A stretch of DNA of 64,000 bases from Prevotella dentasini JCM 15908 (GCF_000614065.1 NZ_BAKG01000017.1:1-64000); one strand, 5' to 3'. Shown: positions 38,973 to 48,624, counted from the first letter of the stretch. Notes: generated by a model from the sequence alone, not told the origin. Made by a program: numbers and translations.

Positions 38973-40259
38973 ATGCTTACATTGAAGCTCATCAGTGAGG
39001 AAACTGAACGCGTAGTAAAGGGACTCGAGAAAAAGCACTTTCAGGGTGCGAGAGAGGCCGTAGGGAAAGTTCTGGAATACGACAAGATTCGCCGCGAGTG
39101 CCAACAGAAGCTCGACGGCAACAAGCAGCAGCAGAACCAGCTCTCCAAGCAGATTGGGGGACTGATGAAGGAAGGAAAGAAGGAAGAAGCAAACCAGATA
39201 AAGGAAACCGTAGCCGGGCTGAAGGCAACCGACAAGGCTCTTCAGGAGGCTATGGAGAAAGCGCAGCAGGACATGACCGAGGTGCTGCTGACGATACCGA
39301 ACATTCCGCACGCCGACGTGCCCGAGGGCAAGGACGCGAGCGACAACGTCGTGGTGAAGGAAGGCGGAGAAAAGCCCTCACTGCCGGACGATGCGCCCTG
39401 CCACTGGGACTTGCTGAAGAAGTTCAACCTTGCAGACTTCGACCTCGGCGTGAAGATTACGGGGGCCGGATTCCCTATATATATAGGTAAGATGGCACGC
39501 TTTCAGCGCGCGCTCGAGGCCTTCTTCCTCGACGAGGCACGCAAGAACGGCTACTTGGAGGTTCAGCCTCCGCTGGTGGTCAATCAGGCTTCGGGGCTCG
39601 GCACGGGCCAGCTGCCCGACAAGGAAGGGCAGATGTACCATGCCACGGCAGACGACCTCTACCTCATTCCTACCGCCGAGGTGCCTGTAACCAATATCTT
39701 CCGCGACGAGATTCTCGACGAGAAGGAGCTTCCCGTCAAGCGTTGCGCCTACTCGGCCTGCTTCCGCCGCGAGGCAGGAAGCTACGGCAAGGACGTGCGC
39801 GGACTCAACCGCCTGCACCAGTTCGACAAGGTGGAAATCGTACGCATCGACAAGCCCGAACATTCCTACCAGTCTCTCGCCGAGATGCTCGAACACGTGG
39901 AGGGCCTGCTCCGCAAGCTCGAACTGCCCTATCACATTCTCCGCCTCTGCGGAGGCGACATGAGCTTCACCTCCGCCATCTGTTACGACTTCGAGGTGTG
40001 GAGTGCCGCACAGAAACGGTGGCTCGAAGTGTCGTCGGTTTCCAATTTCGAGAGCTATCAGGCCAACCGCCTGCACTGCCGCTACCGCCACACCGAGGAC
40101 AAGAAGATAGAACTCTGCCATACCCTCAACGGCTCTGCCCTCGCCCTGCCGCGCATCGTCGCCGCCATCATCGAGAACAACCAGACCCCCGAGGGTATCC
40201 GCGTGCCGAAGGTGCTCGTGCCCTATTGCGGCTTCGAGATGCTCGACGACAAGATGTAG
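38973..40259 (+). CDS. serS: Serine-tRNA ligase
   Basis: Class II aminoacyl-tRNA synthetase, 428 residues, full length and intact. The N-terminal coiled-coil arm (residues 30-110, rich in K, E and Q) binds the tRNA variable arm. Motif 2 is CAYSACFRREAGSYGKDVRG, followed by LHQFDKVEIVRID; motif 3 is NGSALALPRIVAAIIENNQ. It charges tRNA-Ser (and the selenocysteine tRNA where present). Confidence 0.98.
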   Translation: MLTLKLISEETERVVKGLEKKHFQGAREAVGKVLEYDKIRRECQQKLDGNKQQQNQLSKQIGGLMKEGKKEEANQIKETVAGLKATDKALQEAMEKAQQDMTEVLLTIPNIPHADVPEGKDASDNVVVKEGGEKPSLPDDAPCHWDLLKKFNLADFDLGVKITGAGFPIYIGKMARFQRALEAFFLDEARKNGYLEVQPPLVVNQASGLGTGQLPDKEGQMYHATADDLYLIPTAEVPVTNIFRDEILDEKELPVKRCAYSACFRREAGSYGKDVRGLNRLHQFDKVEIVRIDKPEHSYQSLAEMLEHVEGLLRKLELPYHILRLCGGDMSFTSAICYDFEVWSAAQKRWLEVSSVSNFESYQANRLHCRYRHTEDKKIELCHTLNGSALALPRIVAAIIENNQTPEGIRVPKVLVPYCGFEMLDDKM

Positions 40260-40262
40260 ACG

Positions 40263-40298
40263 CCTCCCCGGTCCTCCCCCTCGGGAGGGATTGCCCCG
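40263..40298 (+). repeat. Family C-like palindrome after serS
   Basis: CTCCCCGGTCCTCCCCC-TCGGGAGGG starts 4 nt past the serS stop. Confidence 0.5.
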
Positions 40299-40495
40299 TG
40301 GAAGCCGCGTCTTCCTGCCTTCTTCTCCGCTGTCTGAACAGGCGCACGGACGGATGGCAACCAGCCGGCGAAGCAGGGATTTTCCTTGGTCTGCCCCTCC
40401 CCATTCTGCCGTTAGCCGGCGTTGGAGGGCAGATTTTCCGGCATCGTGCCGGCCGCAAGGGTGTTCCGGCACAGCCGCCTCCCACATTTTATTAC

Positions 40496-40576
40496 GGAAG
40501 AGAGCATATCTCATCATGGAAGAGAGAACATCTTATCACGGGAGAGAGAACATCTCATCACGGGAGAGAGAAGGCG
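40496..40576 (+). repeat. 22-bp tandem repeat in the NfnAB leader
   Basis: Three full 22-bp units starting at 40496, 40518 and 40540 (core GAGAGAACATCTCATCAC) and a partial fourth at 40562. Units differ by one to three bases. The array ends about 110 bp before the NfnAB start. Because 22 is not a multiple of three, and the repeat lies in no supported gene, a regulatory or slippage-prone leader is more likely than coding. Confidence 0.8.
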
Positions 40577-40684
40577 AAACCTTACAAAAGACAACAACCA
40601 AAAACCAAAATAATGCCCCATCAGCCACAAGACATGCCACGTCTCCATTCCGGGACGGCTGCCGTGGACAGGGCCTTTGCTACT

Positions 40685-43054
40685 ATGAACAAGATTATTT
40701 CCAAACAGCAATTCTCCGAGAAGGTCTTCTGCATCGACGTGGAAGCCCCCCTCATCGCACGGAGCTGCCGTCCGGGCAACTTCATCATTGTGCGTGTAGA
40801 CAAGAACAGCGAACGCGTGCCCTACACCATCGCCAAGTCAGACCCCGTAAAGGGCACGCTGACCATGGTGATTCAGGAAGTCGGACTCTCGTCTACCAAA
40901 CTCTGCGAGATGAACGTAGGCGACGAGGTGCTCGACATTGTCGGGCCGCTCGGCAATCCATCCCACATTGAGAACTACGGTACGGTCATCTGTGCCGGCG
41001 GCGGCATCGGCATCGCTGCCATCCTGCCCATCCTCACGGCACTGAAGCAGGCCGGCAACCGCGTCATCTCCGTACTGGCAGGCCGCACGAAGGAGCTGGT
41101 CATCATGGTGGACGACGTTGCCAAGTATTCCGATGAGGTCATCATCATGACCGACGACGGCTCTTACGGAAAGAAGGGCGTGGTTACCGTCGGCGTCGAG
41201 GAGGTCATTCAGCGCGAGCATGTAGACAAGGTGATTGCCATAGGTCCGCCCATGATGATGAAGTTTACGTCGCTTATGGCAAAGAAATACGGCATCCCCA
41301 ACGACGTATCTCTCAATACCATCATGGTGGATGGTACGGGAATGTGTGGTGCCTGCCGCCTGACCATCGGCGGAAAGACCAAGTTTGTCTGCATCGACGG
41401 GCCGGAGTTCAACGGCGACCTCGTCGACTGGGACGAGATGTTCAAGCGCATGGGCACGTTCAAGAATATAGAACGGGAGGAGATGGAGCACAAGCACGCG
41501 GCTTCTCCAAGCCACTCCGGCGAAACCGATGCGCCTGCAAAGAACGCGCAGCAGGCCGCATCTGCGGAGCAAGCTGCCAACGGCGGCAATCCGGCACCGG
41601 CTTCTTCGGATAATCTTGGCGACGACACCGACTGGCGGACCGCCCTCCGCAAGGCCATGAAACCTAAGGAGCGCACGGCCATCGAGCGCGTGAAGATGCC
41701 CGAACTCGACCCTGCCTACCGCGCAACCACCCGGCTTGAGGAGGTGAACATAGGTCTTACGCCCGAGATGGCAATGCAGGAGGCGAAGCGTTGCCTTGAC
41801 TGCCCGAAGCCGTCGTGCGTGGAAGGCTGTCCCGTAAACATACACATACCCGACTTCGTCAAGCATATCGAGCACGGAGACTTCCTCGGTGCTGCCAAGA
41901 TTCTGAAGGAAACGTCCGCCCTCCCGGCTGTCTGCGGCCGCGTATGTCCGCAGGAGAAACAGTGCGAGAGCCGCTGTATCCACCTGAAGATGAACTCCCC
42001 GTCCGTCGCCATCGGCTACTTGGAGCGTTTCGCAGCCGACTACGAGCGCGAAAGCGGACAGATGGCACTGCCGGAAGTTGCTCCTGCCAACGGCATCAAG
42101 GTGGCTGTGGTAGGCTCCGGGCCTGCCGGACTGAGCTTCGCCGGCGACATGGTGAAGCGCGGCTTTGAGGTCTACGTGTTCGAGGCACTGCACGAAGTGG
42201 GCGGTGTGCTCAAGTACGGCATCCCGGAGTTCCGCCTGCCCAACCGCATCGTAGAGGTAGAGGTAGACAATCTCCGCAAGATGGGCGTTCATTTCCAGAC
42301 CGATACCATCATCGGCAAGACCATTTCAGTAGACGAACTCAAGGAGAAGGGCTTCAAGGGCATCTTCGTCGGCTCGGGAGCAGGCCTCCCCAACTTCATG
42401 GGCATCCCGGGCGAGAACAGCATCAACATCCTTTCGAGCAACGAGTACCTCACGCGCGTCAATCTGATGGACGCTGCCAACCCCGAGACCGACACACCTA
42501 TTATCATAGGAAAGAAGGTTATCGTAGTCGGAGGCGGCAATACGGCGATGGACTCCTGCCGTACCGCCAAGCGGCTTGGGGCTGACGTAACCCTCGTCTA
42601 CCGCCGTTCGGAGGCCGAAATGCCGGCCCGCCTCGAGGAGGTGAAGCACGCCAAGGAGGAGGGAATCAACTTCCTCACCCTCCATAACCCGAAGGAATAC
42701 CATGCCGACGATACGGGCCGCGTATGCGCCTGCGTCCTCGACGTGATGGAACTCGGCGAACCCGATGCCAGCGGACGCCGCAGTCCGCAGTCGACAGGGC
42801 GCACCGAGACCATCGAGTGCGACCAAGTGATAGTTGCCGTAGGCGTTTCGCCCAATCCGCTCGTGCCCAACTCCATCGAGGGTCTCGAACTGGGACGCAA
42901 GAATACCATCGTTGTCAACGAGGGCATGCAGAGTTCCCGTCCCGAAATCTACGCCGGTGGCGACATCGTACGCGGCGGTGCGACGGTCATCCTCGCCATG
43001 GGCGACGGCCGGCGTGCAGCCGCCAGCATGGCCGAAAGCCTGTTGGCAGACTAA
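40685..43054 (+). CDS. Fused NfnA-NfnB (ferredoxin-NADP reductase / GltD-like) protein
   Basis: A 789-residue fusion. Residues 1-265 resemble PyrK/NfnA: FAD- and NAD-binding FNR fold with [2Fe-2S] ligands in GTGMCGACRL and VCIDGPEF. After an Ala/Ser-rich linker (about 265-315), residues 315-789 resemble GltD/NfnB: [4Fe-4S] ligands in CLDCPKPSCVEGCP and CGRVCPQEKQCESRC, FAD site GSGPAGLSFAGDM, NADPH site GGGNTAMDSC. Family knowledge suggests NADH-dependent reduced ferredoxin:NADP oxidoreductase; annotation as glutamate synthase small chain is common but no large subunit is here. The start at 40685 (MNKIISKQQFSEKVF) fits relatives; 40613 is an alternative. Confidence 0.88.
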   Translation: MNKIISKQQFSEKVFCIDVEAPLIARSCRPGNFIIVRVDKNSERVPYTIAKSDPVKGTLTMVIQEVGLSSTKLCEMNVGDEVLDIVGPLGNPSHIENYGTVICAGGGIGIAAILPILTALKQAGNRVISVLAGRTKELVIMVDDVAKYSDEVIIMTDDGSYGKKGVVTVGVEEVIQREHVDKVIAIGPPMMMKFTSLMAKKYGIPNDVSLNTIMVDGTGMCGACRLTIGGKTKFVCIDGPEFNGDLVDWDEMFKRMGTFKNIEREEMEHKHAASPSHSGETDAPAKNAQQAASAEQAANGGNPAPASSDNLGDDTDWRTALRKAMKPKERTAIERVKMPELDPAYRATTRLEEVNIGLTPEMAMQEAKRCLDCPKPSCVEGCPVNIHIPDFVKHIEHGDFLGAAKILKETSALPAVCGRVCPQEKQCESRCIHLKMNSPSVAIGYLERFAADYERESGQMALPEVAPANGIKVAVVGSGPAGLSFAGDMVKRGFEVYVFEALHEVGGVLKYGIPEFRLPNRIVEVEVDNLRKMGVHFQTDTIIGKTISVDELKEKGFKGIFVGSGAGLPNFMGIPGENSINILSSNEYLTRVNLMDAANPETDTPIIIGKKVIVVGGGNTAMDSCRTAKRLGADVTLVYRRSEAEMPARLEEVKHAKEEGINFLTLHNPKEYHADDTGRVCACVLDVMELGEPDASGRRSPQSTGRTETIECDQVIVAVGVSPNPLVPNSIEGLELGRKNTIVVNEGMQSSRPEIYAGGDIVRGGATVILAMGDGRRAAASMAESLLAD

Positions 43055-43078
43055 CGTCCCGGCCGACAATTCTATCTT

Positions 43079-43123
43079 CTCTCGCCCGTCCGTCCTGTCA
43101 TGGAGGGCGGGCGAGAGCCTTTT
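43079..43123 (+). terminator. Terminator of the NfnAB gene
   Basis: Perfect 10-bp stem CTCTCGCCCG / CGGGCGAGAG followed by CCTTTTAC, 25 bp past the stop. Confidence 0.75.
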
Positions 43124-43175
43124 ACAGCCGACATATAAAAATCAACCCCTAATAAAAAACAATCCGCCAACGCCC

Positions 43176-44198
43176 ATGCTTCACCGTGCAACAACCCTTC
43201 TCGCCGCCCTCCTTGCCTGCATCTCCCTCGCGGCACAGCCCAAGGACGAGTATGTGCAGCCCCATTTCAAGGTGGGGCAGACCATCCGCTACAACTACCG
43301 CTTCACCTGCGACTCCCACAATCCGCAGACCGGGCTTCCCATAAAGCCGTCCGCATCCTCGCTGGCAATGTTCTGGCCTATCCGCTATTGGACATACATG
43401 ACCGGTGTCATGCCAGAAGACACCATCGAGACAGAAGCCCTGCTGACCGTCAGGGAGGCAACGCCCCACACCTACACCATGGGCCTGAGGCTGACACGTA
43501 TATGCAACCTCATCGGCAAGCTGGATGCAGACGGTCTGTTGTTTTACAAAATCTGCGAAAAATTCTTCTCCGAACATGAAATTCTCCTCACTTTCTCTTC
43601 CGAAATGACCAACTGCATGCCCATCAGGATTACAGAGACGATGAGCCAGTTCGCAGACGCCCTGTGGGACTGGCGCAATTCCGACCCCGAACTGGCAGAG
43701 TCAATGAAGAAATTCCCCGACAAGGAAGAACTGCGGAAAGACTTATGCGACAGCGAGATTGCCGGAGGGGTGATTACCTTCATACTCCATCTCTCCTGCC
43801 CCACCCTCGACACGCTGCCCCAAATCTACGGCCTGACTTACACGATGGGCCACCGCGAGAGCGAGAGGAAGACCGACGGAGACAACCCCACCACCATCCG
43901 GTGGACACAGGATGCCTCTACCGACAGCCGGGGCAACCTGCTGCTGACCTACGCTACCGACTATACCCTCCCCTCCACGAACTTTTTTGACTACGAAGAC
44001 GAGGAAGAAACAGACAGCGGAACGGGCCGGCACGACAAGCCGGCAGAAGCCCTTCCCGTCCCCATCCATACACAGACAAGCACCGCCTTCAGCCCCGACG
44101 GCTGGATGACCCACTACGAGAACACCACGGTCATTGCCCACCCCAACGCCGCAATCACCCTGAACGAGACCATTACCGGGCAGATTGTCCGTCCCTGA
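43176..44198 (+). CDS. Secreted hypothetical protein
   Basis: A 340-residue exported protein of unknown function. A signal peptide (LHRATTLLAALLACISLAAQ) is evident. The mature protein is mixed alpha/beta without recognised motifs; an acidic low-complexity stretch (DYEDEEETDSGTG) separates the last 60 residues. The following gene has the same layout (signal, about 250-residue body, acidic linker, beta-rich end), so the two may be distant paralogs or partners. The spacing to it is 42 bp. Confidence 0.75.
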   Translation: MLHRATTLLAALLACISLAAQPKDEYVQPHFKVGQTIRYNYRFTCDSHNPQTGLPIKPSASSLAMFWPIRYWTYMTGVMPEDTIETEALLTVREATPHTYTMGLRLTRICNLIGKLDADGLLFYKICEKFFSEHEILLTFSSEMTNCMPIRITETMSQFADALWDWRNSDPELAESMKKFPDKEELRKDLCDSEIAGGVITFILHLSCPTLDTLPQIYGLTYTMGHRESERKTDGDNPTTIRWTQDASTDSRGNLLLTYATDYTLPSTNFFDYEDEEETDSGTGRHDKPAEALPVPIHTQTSTAFSPDGWMTHYENTTVIAHPNAAITLNETITGQIVRP

Positions 44199-44240
44199 CC
44201 ACTACATCCCTCCCCCGAATCCCCATCAATCACAACGCCT

Positions 44241-45473
44241 ATGTACGCAACATCCCGTTTCCGAACCCTCCTCCGCCCGTCGCGCTCCTCCCTTTCCGGC
44301 AGGGGCTGGGCGTCGCTCGTCCTCCTTCTCTTCCCCCTGCACCTCCTTGCCCAACAGACACCGAGGCTTGGCGAGGAAGTATTCTACGAGCTGACCAACG
44401 CTTGGAGCTGTACCGACAAGGCCGACGGAACGCGCCAGACCGACAGATTCTTCTATCAGTATTCCCCTCTCCACGTCCTCAAGCCATATTCCGGGCTATA
44501 CCACGTCGTTGCCGACAGCGTCAGCTCCGCCTTTTCGCTGACGGCCATCAGCTCCAGTCCCTACGGCAGCTCCTACCGCCTGCGAATCACGAAGCCTTAC
44601 CGCAAAGACTTCCTGCGCAATCCTCTGGCAGAAAACCACCCGACAAAGTCCGATTCGCTCGTACAGCTGTTTACCGGCCGCGACATTATCCTTGCCTATT
44701 CGCCCACGATGGACAACTTCATCGTATGCAACACGCACGACTTTGAGCCGCAATTCACCAGTCTGTTCACCGGCCAGCCCGACAAGGAAATGAGCTTCCT
44801 GCTCTCCGACTCCTACAATCAGGAGACATATCTTTCCCCCTTTTTCTACATCACTCCATCACGGACTATGACCGTCCTCATCAACTACATCTGCCCGGGA
44901 CTGACCCTTGCCATGAGCGCACAGGCCATTCCACAAAAGGAACAGCTGACCGTCTTCGGCGCACCCCTTGACGGCAGCAACCGCATGGCGACCTATCAGC
45001 GGACGGCCGACCGCATTGCCGACGGCAGCTTCTACCGCGAAATAGATGCCGAGGCGTATGTCAGCGAACTGGATTTCAGCAACCCTGCCAGTTTTGCCGA
45101 AGATGTCGACAGCACTGTCGAGGTTGACAGCGTTGTCGTCGACAGCGCGTGGGACGTGAGTGCGGAATGGAAAAGATATTCCGACTCGCCCGATGTCGAC
45201 ACCGCCGGCTATTCGGAAGACATAGATACCGTCATCACCGATGATGTGGAAGCAGATACCTTCCTCGCCGATACAGTGGATACAGATACCACCTTCTATG
45301 AGAGCGTCGCCATCGACACCACCGTTACCGACGAATATCACCCTCTCCGCACGGCTATCCGCCTGCAAATAGCCCCCGACGGCTTCGTTGCCGATTATAG
45401 AGTCAGCTCCACCGTCGACCTCGGCACCGCCCTCTGGCAGCGGCGCATCCGCCTGAAGCGGGTAAGCAAGTAG
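44241..45473 (+). CDS. Secreted hypothetical protein with acidic linker
   Basis: A 410-residue exported protein, family not recognised. The N-terminal hydrophobic segment (WASLVLLLFPLHLLAQ, residues 23-38) ends in a likely signal-peptidase site. The body contains many Tyr/Phe and Ser. About residues 285-370 are an Asp/Thr/Val-rich linker with repeated VD, DT and DTV elements (DVDSTVEVDSVVVDSAWDV), then a beta-rich end (LQIAPDGFVADYRVSSTVDL). It probably forms an operon with the preceding gene. Confidence 0.75.
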   Translation: MYATSRFRTLLRPSRSSLSGRGWASLVLLLFPLHLLAQQTPRLGEEVFYELTNAWSCTDKADGTRQTDRFFYQYSPLHVLKPYSGLYHVVADSVSSAFSLTAISSSPYGSSYRLRITKPYRKDFLRNPLAENHPTKSDSLVQLFTGRDIILAYSPTMDNFIVCNTHDFEPQFTSLFTGQPDKEMSFLLSDSYNQETYLSPFFYITPSRTMTVLINYICPGLTLAMSAQAIPQKEQLTVFGAPLDGSNRMATYQRTADRIADGSFYREIDAEAYVSELDFSNPASFAEDVDSTVEVDSVVVDSAWDVSAEWKRYSDSPDVDTAGYSEDIDTVITDDVEADTFLADTVDTDTTFYESVAIDTTVTDEYHPLRTAIRLQIAPDGFVADYRVSSTVDLGTALWQRRIRLKRVSK

Positions 45474-45536
45474 AAAGATAAAGTACATAGCCGGCAGATT
45501 CCGCACCTTGAATCTCCTTTTCATAGCAAGCGGAAA

Positions 45537-45920
45537 TGTAGGGACAGACCCCGTGTCTGTCCGATGCGTGTGTGGCGGACAGGCACGGGGCCTGTCCCTA
45601 CAGGCTGCTTGCACTCCGCCCGTGATGCAGGCAGAATCCATTAAAGAACAAATTTCAGGCATGAATCCCCTGTTTATGGCAAGCGGAAATGTAGGGACAG
45701 ACCGCGTGTCTGTCCGAAGCAAGCGGGGCGGACAGGCACGGGGCCTGTCCCTACAATCCGCCTGCGATTTGCTGCACATTATCTATCGTACATCGCAAAC
45801 AGCACTCCGTCCTGATTATCCTGCTGTCTCCATAAAACGAAAGTGCCGTTTCCGCATGACGAAAACGGCACTTTGACACTGCGAAAACGATACTTTCATG
45901 TGGTCAAAACGGCACTTTCA
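45537..45920 (+). repeat. Repeat locus 7: two A modules then B cluster
   Basis: Forward A copies at 45537-45602 and 45690-45755 (153-bp period), then B palindromes at 45839-45920 with three GGCACTTT-type arms. The locus lies between the convergent secreted-protein and manA genes. The remaining 45921-46055 shows no feature. Confidence 0.92.
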
Positions 45921-46055
45921 CTTTGCCTCTACTGACTCTTCCCGACTGTCCTAAGCACAACCCGGCTGACGAGGGCGAGAAGATGGCGGACAGAGACTAA
46001 AGCAGAGGAAGAACAGAATCAAGCGTATTCACTGACAATCAACAGATTACTACTT

Positions 46056-47099
46056 TCACTTCCCGGATATATGAAGAAAGCGCGAAAGGAAGCGAGAGAA
46101 GTCTTGCGGCTTGTTGTTGATGAAGGCATCGAGCACCTGACACTGCCCCGAGGGATTGTCGGGAATGATGTCGTAGTCGGCAATGCAGGCCGGAATAAAG
46201 GTGCTGAAGCCCTCTCGCAAGGCTATTTCGTCGCCCGTACGCCGGATGCGGATGCGGCAGTCGCCCTTAAGGCACATCGTGATGATGAAGCTGTCGTACT
46301 TCAGCAGGTTGCGGTGGAACGGGGCACTGAAATCGATGACACGGACACTGAAATACCGGCTGTCGACGACGAGGTTGGCACGGTCGCAGGCGTAGTCGTA
46401 GTCGGTGCGGTACGACCGTTCTACGTGGAAGTCGAGAGCCTCTGCGGCAAGCTCGGTGTGCAACTCGCGCGGCTTCCCGTCCATTCCCGGGCGGTTGTAG
46501 TCGAATATGCGGTAGGTTACGTCGCTGCTCTGCTGCACCTCGGCAAGGAGGATGCCCGAGCAGATGGCGTGCACGCGTCCGGCCGGCAGGTAGAAGACGT
46601 CGCCCGGGCGTACCTCGTGGCGCGCGAGCACGTCGGTGATGGTGCCGTCGGCAATCCGCCGCCGGTATTCGTCGGGCGTAATCTCGTCCTTGAATCCTGC
46701 ATAGAGGAACGCTCCCGGCTGTGCATCGATGATATACCACATCTCCGTCTTGCCCCGCTTACGATGCCTCCGGTGTGCCATTTCGTCGTCGGGATGCACC
46801 TGAATGGACAGGTCGCGACGGGCATCGATGAACTTCACGAGCAGCGGCAGCTCGTTGCCGTACTCTGCCGCCACCGCCTTGCCGAGGAGTTCGACGGGGT
46901 GCTCGCGGACGACCTCAACGAGGCTGCGCCCTGCCTGACTGCCGTTGGCAATGATACTCTCGCTGCCGGGCACGGCACTGACCTCCCACGACTCACCAAT
47001 GGGCTGTCCGGAGGACGGGAGATGCTTCCACCGGGTTATCTGTTCCCCACCCCAGACTACGGGATGGAGGTTGGGTTGGAAAAGGTAAGGGTAGTACAT
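46056..47099 (-). CDS. manA: Mannose-6-phosphate isomerase, class I
   Basis: Zinc enzyme of 347 residues interconverting fructose-6-P and mannose-6-P. Metal ligands lie in LSIQVHPDDEMAH and FYLPAGRVHAICSG; KTEMWYIIDAQPGAF is conserved. I start at 47099 (MYYPYLFQPNLHPVVWGG), which fits the family. The longer frame to 47222 would add 41 residues, including PSVSPSQQGAQGG encoded by a family C palindrome. It lies downstream of GDP-fucose synthase on the same strand, a sugar-nucleotide pairing (mannose-6-P leads to GDP-mannose and GDP-fucose). Confidence 0.94.
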   Translation of the reverse strand: MYYPYLFQPNLHPVVWGGEQITRWKHLPSSGQPIGESWEVSAVPGSESIIANGSQAGRSLVEVVREHPVELLGKAVAAEYGNELPLLVKFIDARRDLSIQVHPDDEMAHRRHRKRGKTEMWYIIDAQPGAFLYAGFKDEITPDEYRRRIADGTITDVLARHEVRPGDVFYLPAGRVHAICSGILLAEVQQSSDVTYRIFDYNRPGMDGKPRELHTELAAEALDFHVERSYRTDYDYACDRANLVVDSRYFSVRVIDFSAPFHRNLLKYDSFIITMCLKGDCRIRIRRTGDEIALREGFSTFIPACIADYDIIPDNPSGQCQVLDAFINNKPQDFSRFLSRFLHISGK

Positions 47100-47107
47100 G
47101 TTAAAAG

Positions 47108-47147
47108 ACCCACCCTGCGCTCCCTGCTGGGAGGGAGAGACTGACGG
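47108..47147 (-). repeat. Family C palindrome at the manA start
   Basis: The minus strand reads CTCTCCCTCCC-AGCA-GGGAGCG then CAGGGTGGGTC, ending about 9 nt before the manA ATG at 47099. Confidence 0.6.
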
Positions 47148-47225
47148 GGCACTTGTGGGCGTTAATGAGTGTTGATGGATATTTAAGAAGAGGCCGGGAG
47201 ACCTTGGGGCGGATTCATCCACTCC

Positions 47226-48440
47226 CTACAGGGAAGGATTGGGGGCGGATTTCCTGTACCATTCGTACAGCATCCTCACGCCCTCCTCTATCTCTACCTT
47301 GTGCGTCCAGCCGAGCCGGTGGAGCTTCTCTACGTCGATGAGCTTGCGCGGAGTGCCGTTGGGCTTCGTGCTGTCCCATACCACCTCGCCCGTGAAGCCG
47401 ACGACGTCTACTATCAGACGGGCAAGGGCACCGATGGTAAGCTCCTTTCCCGTGCCTACGTTGATGTGGCAGTTGCGTATCTCGCCCAGAGAGGGGATGG
47501 CACCGCCGCGCCCCCCGGAGTTGTTGCGGTCTACCGCACCGCCGGTCTTCGCACCGCAGAAGACGCTCGAGTACTTCTCTATGCCGATAATGTCCTTGAA
47601 GTCGACATGGAGGAGGATGTGCACGCTTGCGTCGGCCATATCCTCGCTCCACAGAAACTCGCGGAGCGGAGTGCCGTCGCCCCAGAGCGTTACCCTGTTG
47701 TCCCCGATGCCGTAGAAGGCGAGCGCGCTCAGGATGCGCTCCTTGGTGCTCCGCCCGTCTACGTTTCCTTCGCCGACGAGGGCGCGGAGCCTGTCGGAGG
47801 GGTTGACGGGACGGCAGTCCATATCGGCGCGGATGGCCTCCCAATTGTCCTCGTGAATGAGTTTGGCAAGATAAATCTTGCGCATCATGGCCGGCATGAC
47901 GTGGGAATTTTCGAGGTGAAAATTATCGTTCGGGCCGTAAAGGTTGGTCGGCATGACGGCGATATAGTTGGTTCCGTACTGCAAGTTGTAGCTTTCGCAC
48001 ATCTTGAGTCCGGCTATCTTGGCGATGGCATACTCCTCGTTGGTATATTCGAGGGGCGAGGTGAGGAGGGCATCCTCGCGCATCGGCTGCGGCGCGTTCT
48101 TGGGATAGATGCACGTGCTGCCGAGGAAGAGGAGTTTCTCTACGCCGTGCAGATAGCTCTGCTCGATGACGTTGCACTGCATCTTCATGTTCTGCATGAT
48201 GAAGTCGGCACGGTAGAGCGAATTGGCCATGATGCCTCCGACAAATGCCGCTGCGAGCACCACGGCGTCGGGGCGTTCGCTGTCGAAGAAGGCGCGCACT
48301 GCCTGCTGGTCGGTCAGGTCGAGCTGGCTGTGGCTTCTGCCCACAAGGTTGGTGTAGCCTCGCTGGAGGAGGTTGTTCCAGATGGCAGAACCCACGAGTC
48401 CGCGGTGTCCTGCGACGTATATTTTGCTGTTCTTATCCAT
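47226..48440 (-). CDS. fcl: GDP-L-fucose synthase, long form
   Basis: NADPH-dependent epimerase-reductase making GDP-L-fucose from GDP-4-keto-6-deoxymannose; 404 residues. KIYVAGHRGLVGSAIWNNL is the Rossmann motif; the catalytic triad is Ser in FLGSTCIYP and YxxxK in YAIAK. It is about 50-90 residues longer than common forms owing to two inserts, near residues 205-240 (after HEDNWEAIRADMDCRP) and about 300-325 (Gly/Asn-rich, AKTGGAVDRNNSGGRGGA). Inserts are in frame and probably surface loops. It makes fucose donors for capsule or O-glycans. Confidence 0.93.
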   Translation of the reverse strand: MDKNSKIYVAGHRGLVGSAIWNNLLQRGYTNLVGRSHSQLDLTDQQAVRAFFDSERPDAVVLAAAFVGGIMANSLYRADFIMQNMKMQCNVIEQSYLHGVEKLLFLGSTCIYPKNAPQPMREDALLTSPLEYTNEEYAIAKIAGLKMCESYNLQYGTNYIAVMPTNLYGPNDNFHLENSHVMPAMMRKIYLAKLIHEDNWEAIRADMDCRPVNPSDRLRALVGEGNVDGRSTKERILSALAFYGIGDNRVTLWGDGTPLREFLWSEDMADASVHILLHVDFKDIIGIEKYSSVFCGAKTGGAVDRNNSGGRGGAIPSLGEIRNCHINVGTGKELTIGALARLIVDVVGFTGEVVWDSTKPNGTPRKLIDVEKLHRLGWTHKVEIEEGVRMLYEWYRKSAPNPSL

Positions 48441-48624
48441 TGTCTGGCTGATGGTTTGGCGATGGGAGGAATGGGCGACGAGGGGCGGACACGGGCATCT
48501 TCGGGACGCGGAAGAGCATCTTCAGAAAACCCGTAACCACCTAATTGTCAATCGTTAGAGTACCATTCCTTAATGTAAAGATAGTGGTCGGCAAACACGC
48601 GCGACTGTCCCGGCTCTGCCGCCT

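Noticed and set aside
40685..43054. Glutamate synthase operon
   Set aside because: GltD-like half is present but no large subunit; the FNR-like N-terminal half fits NfnAB better.
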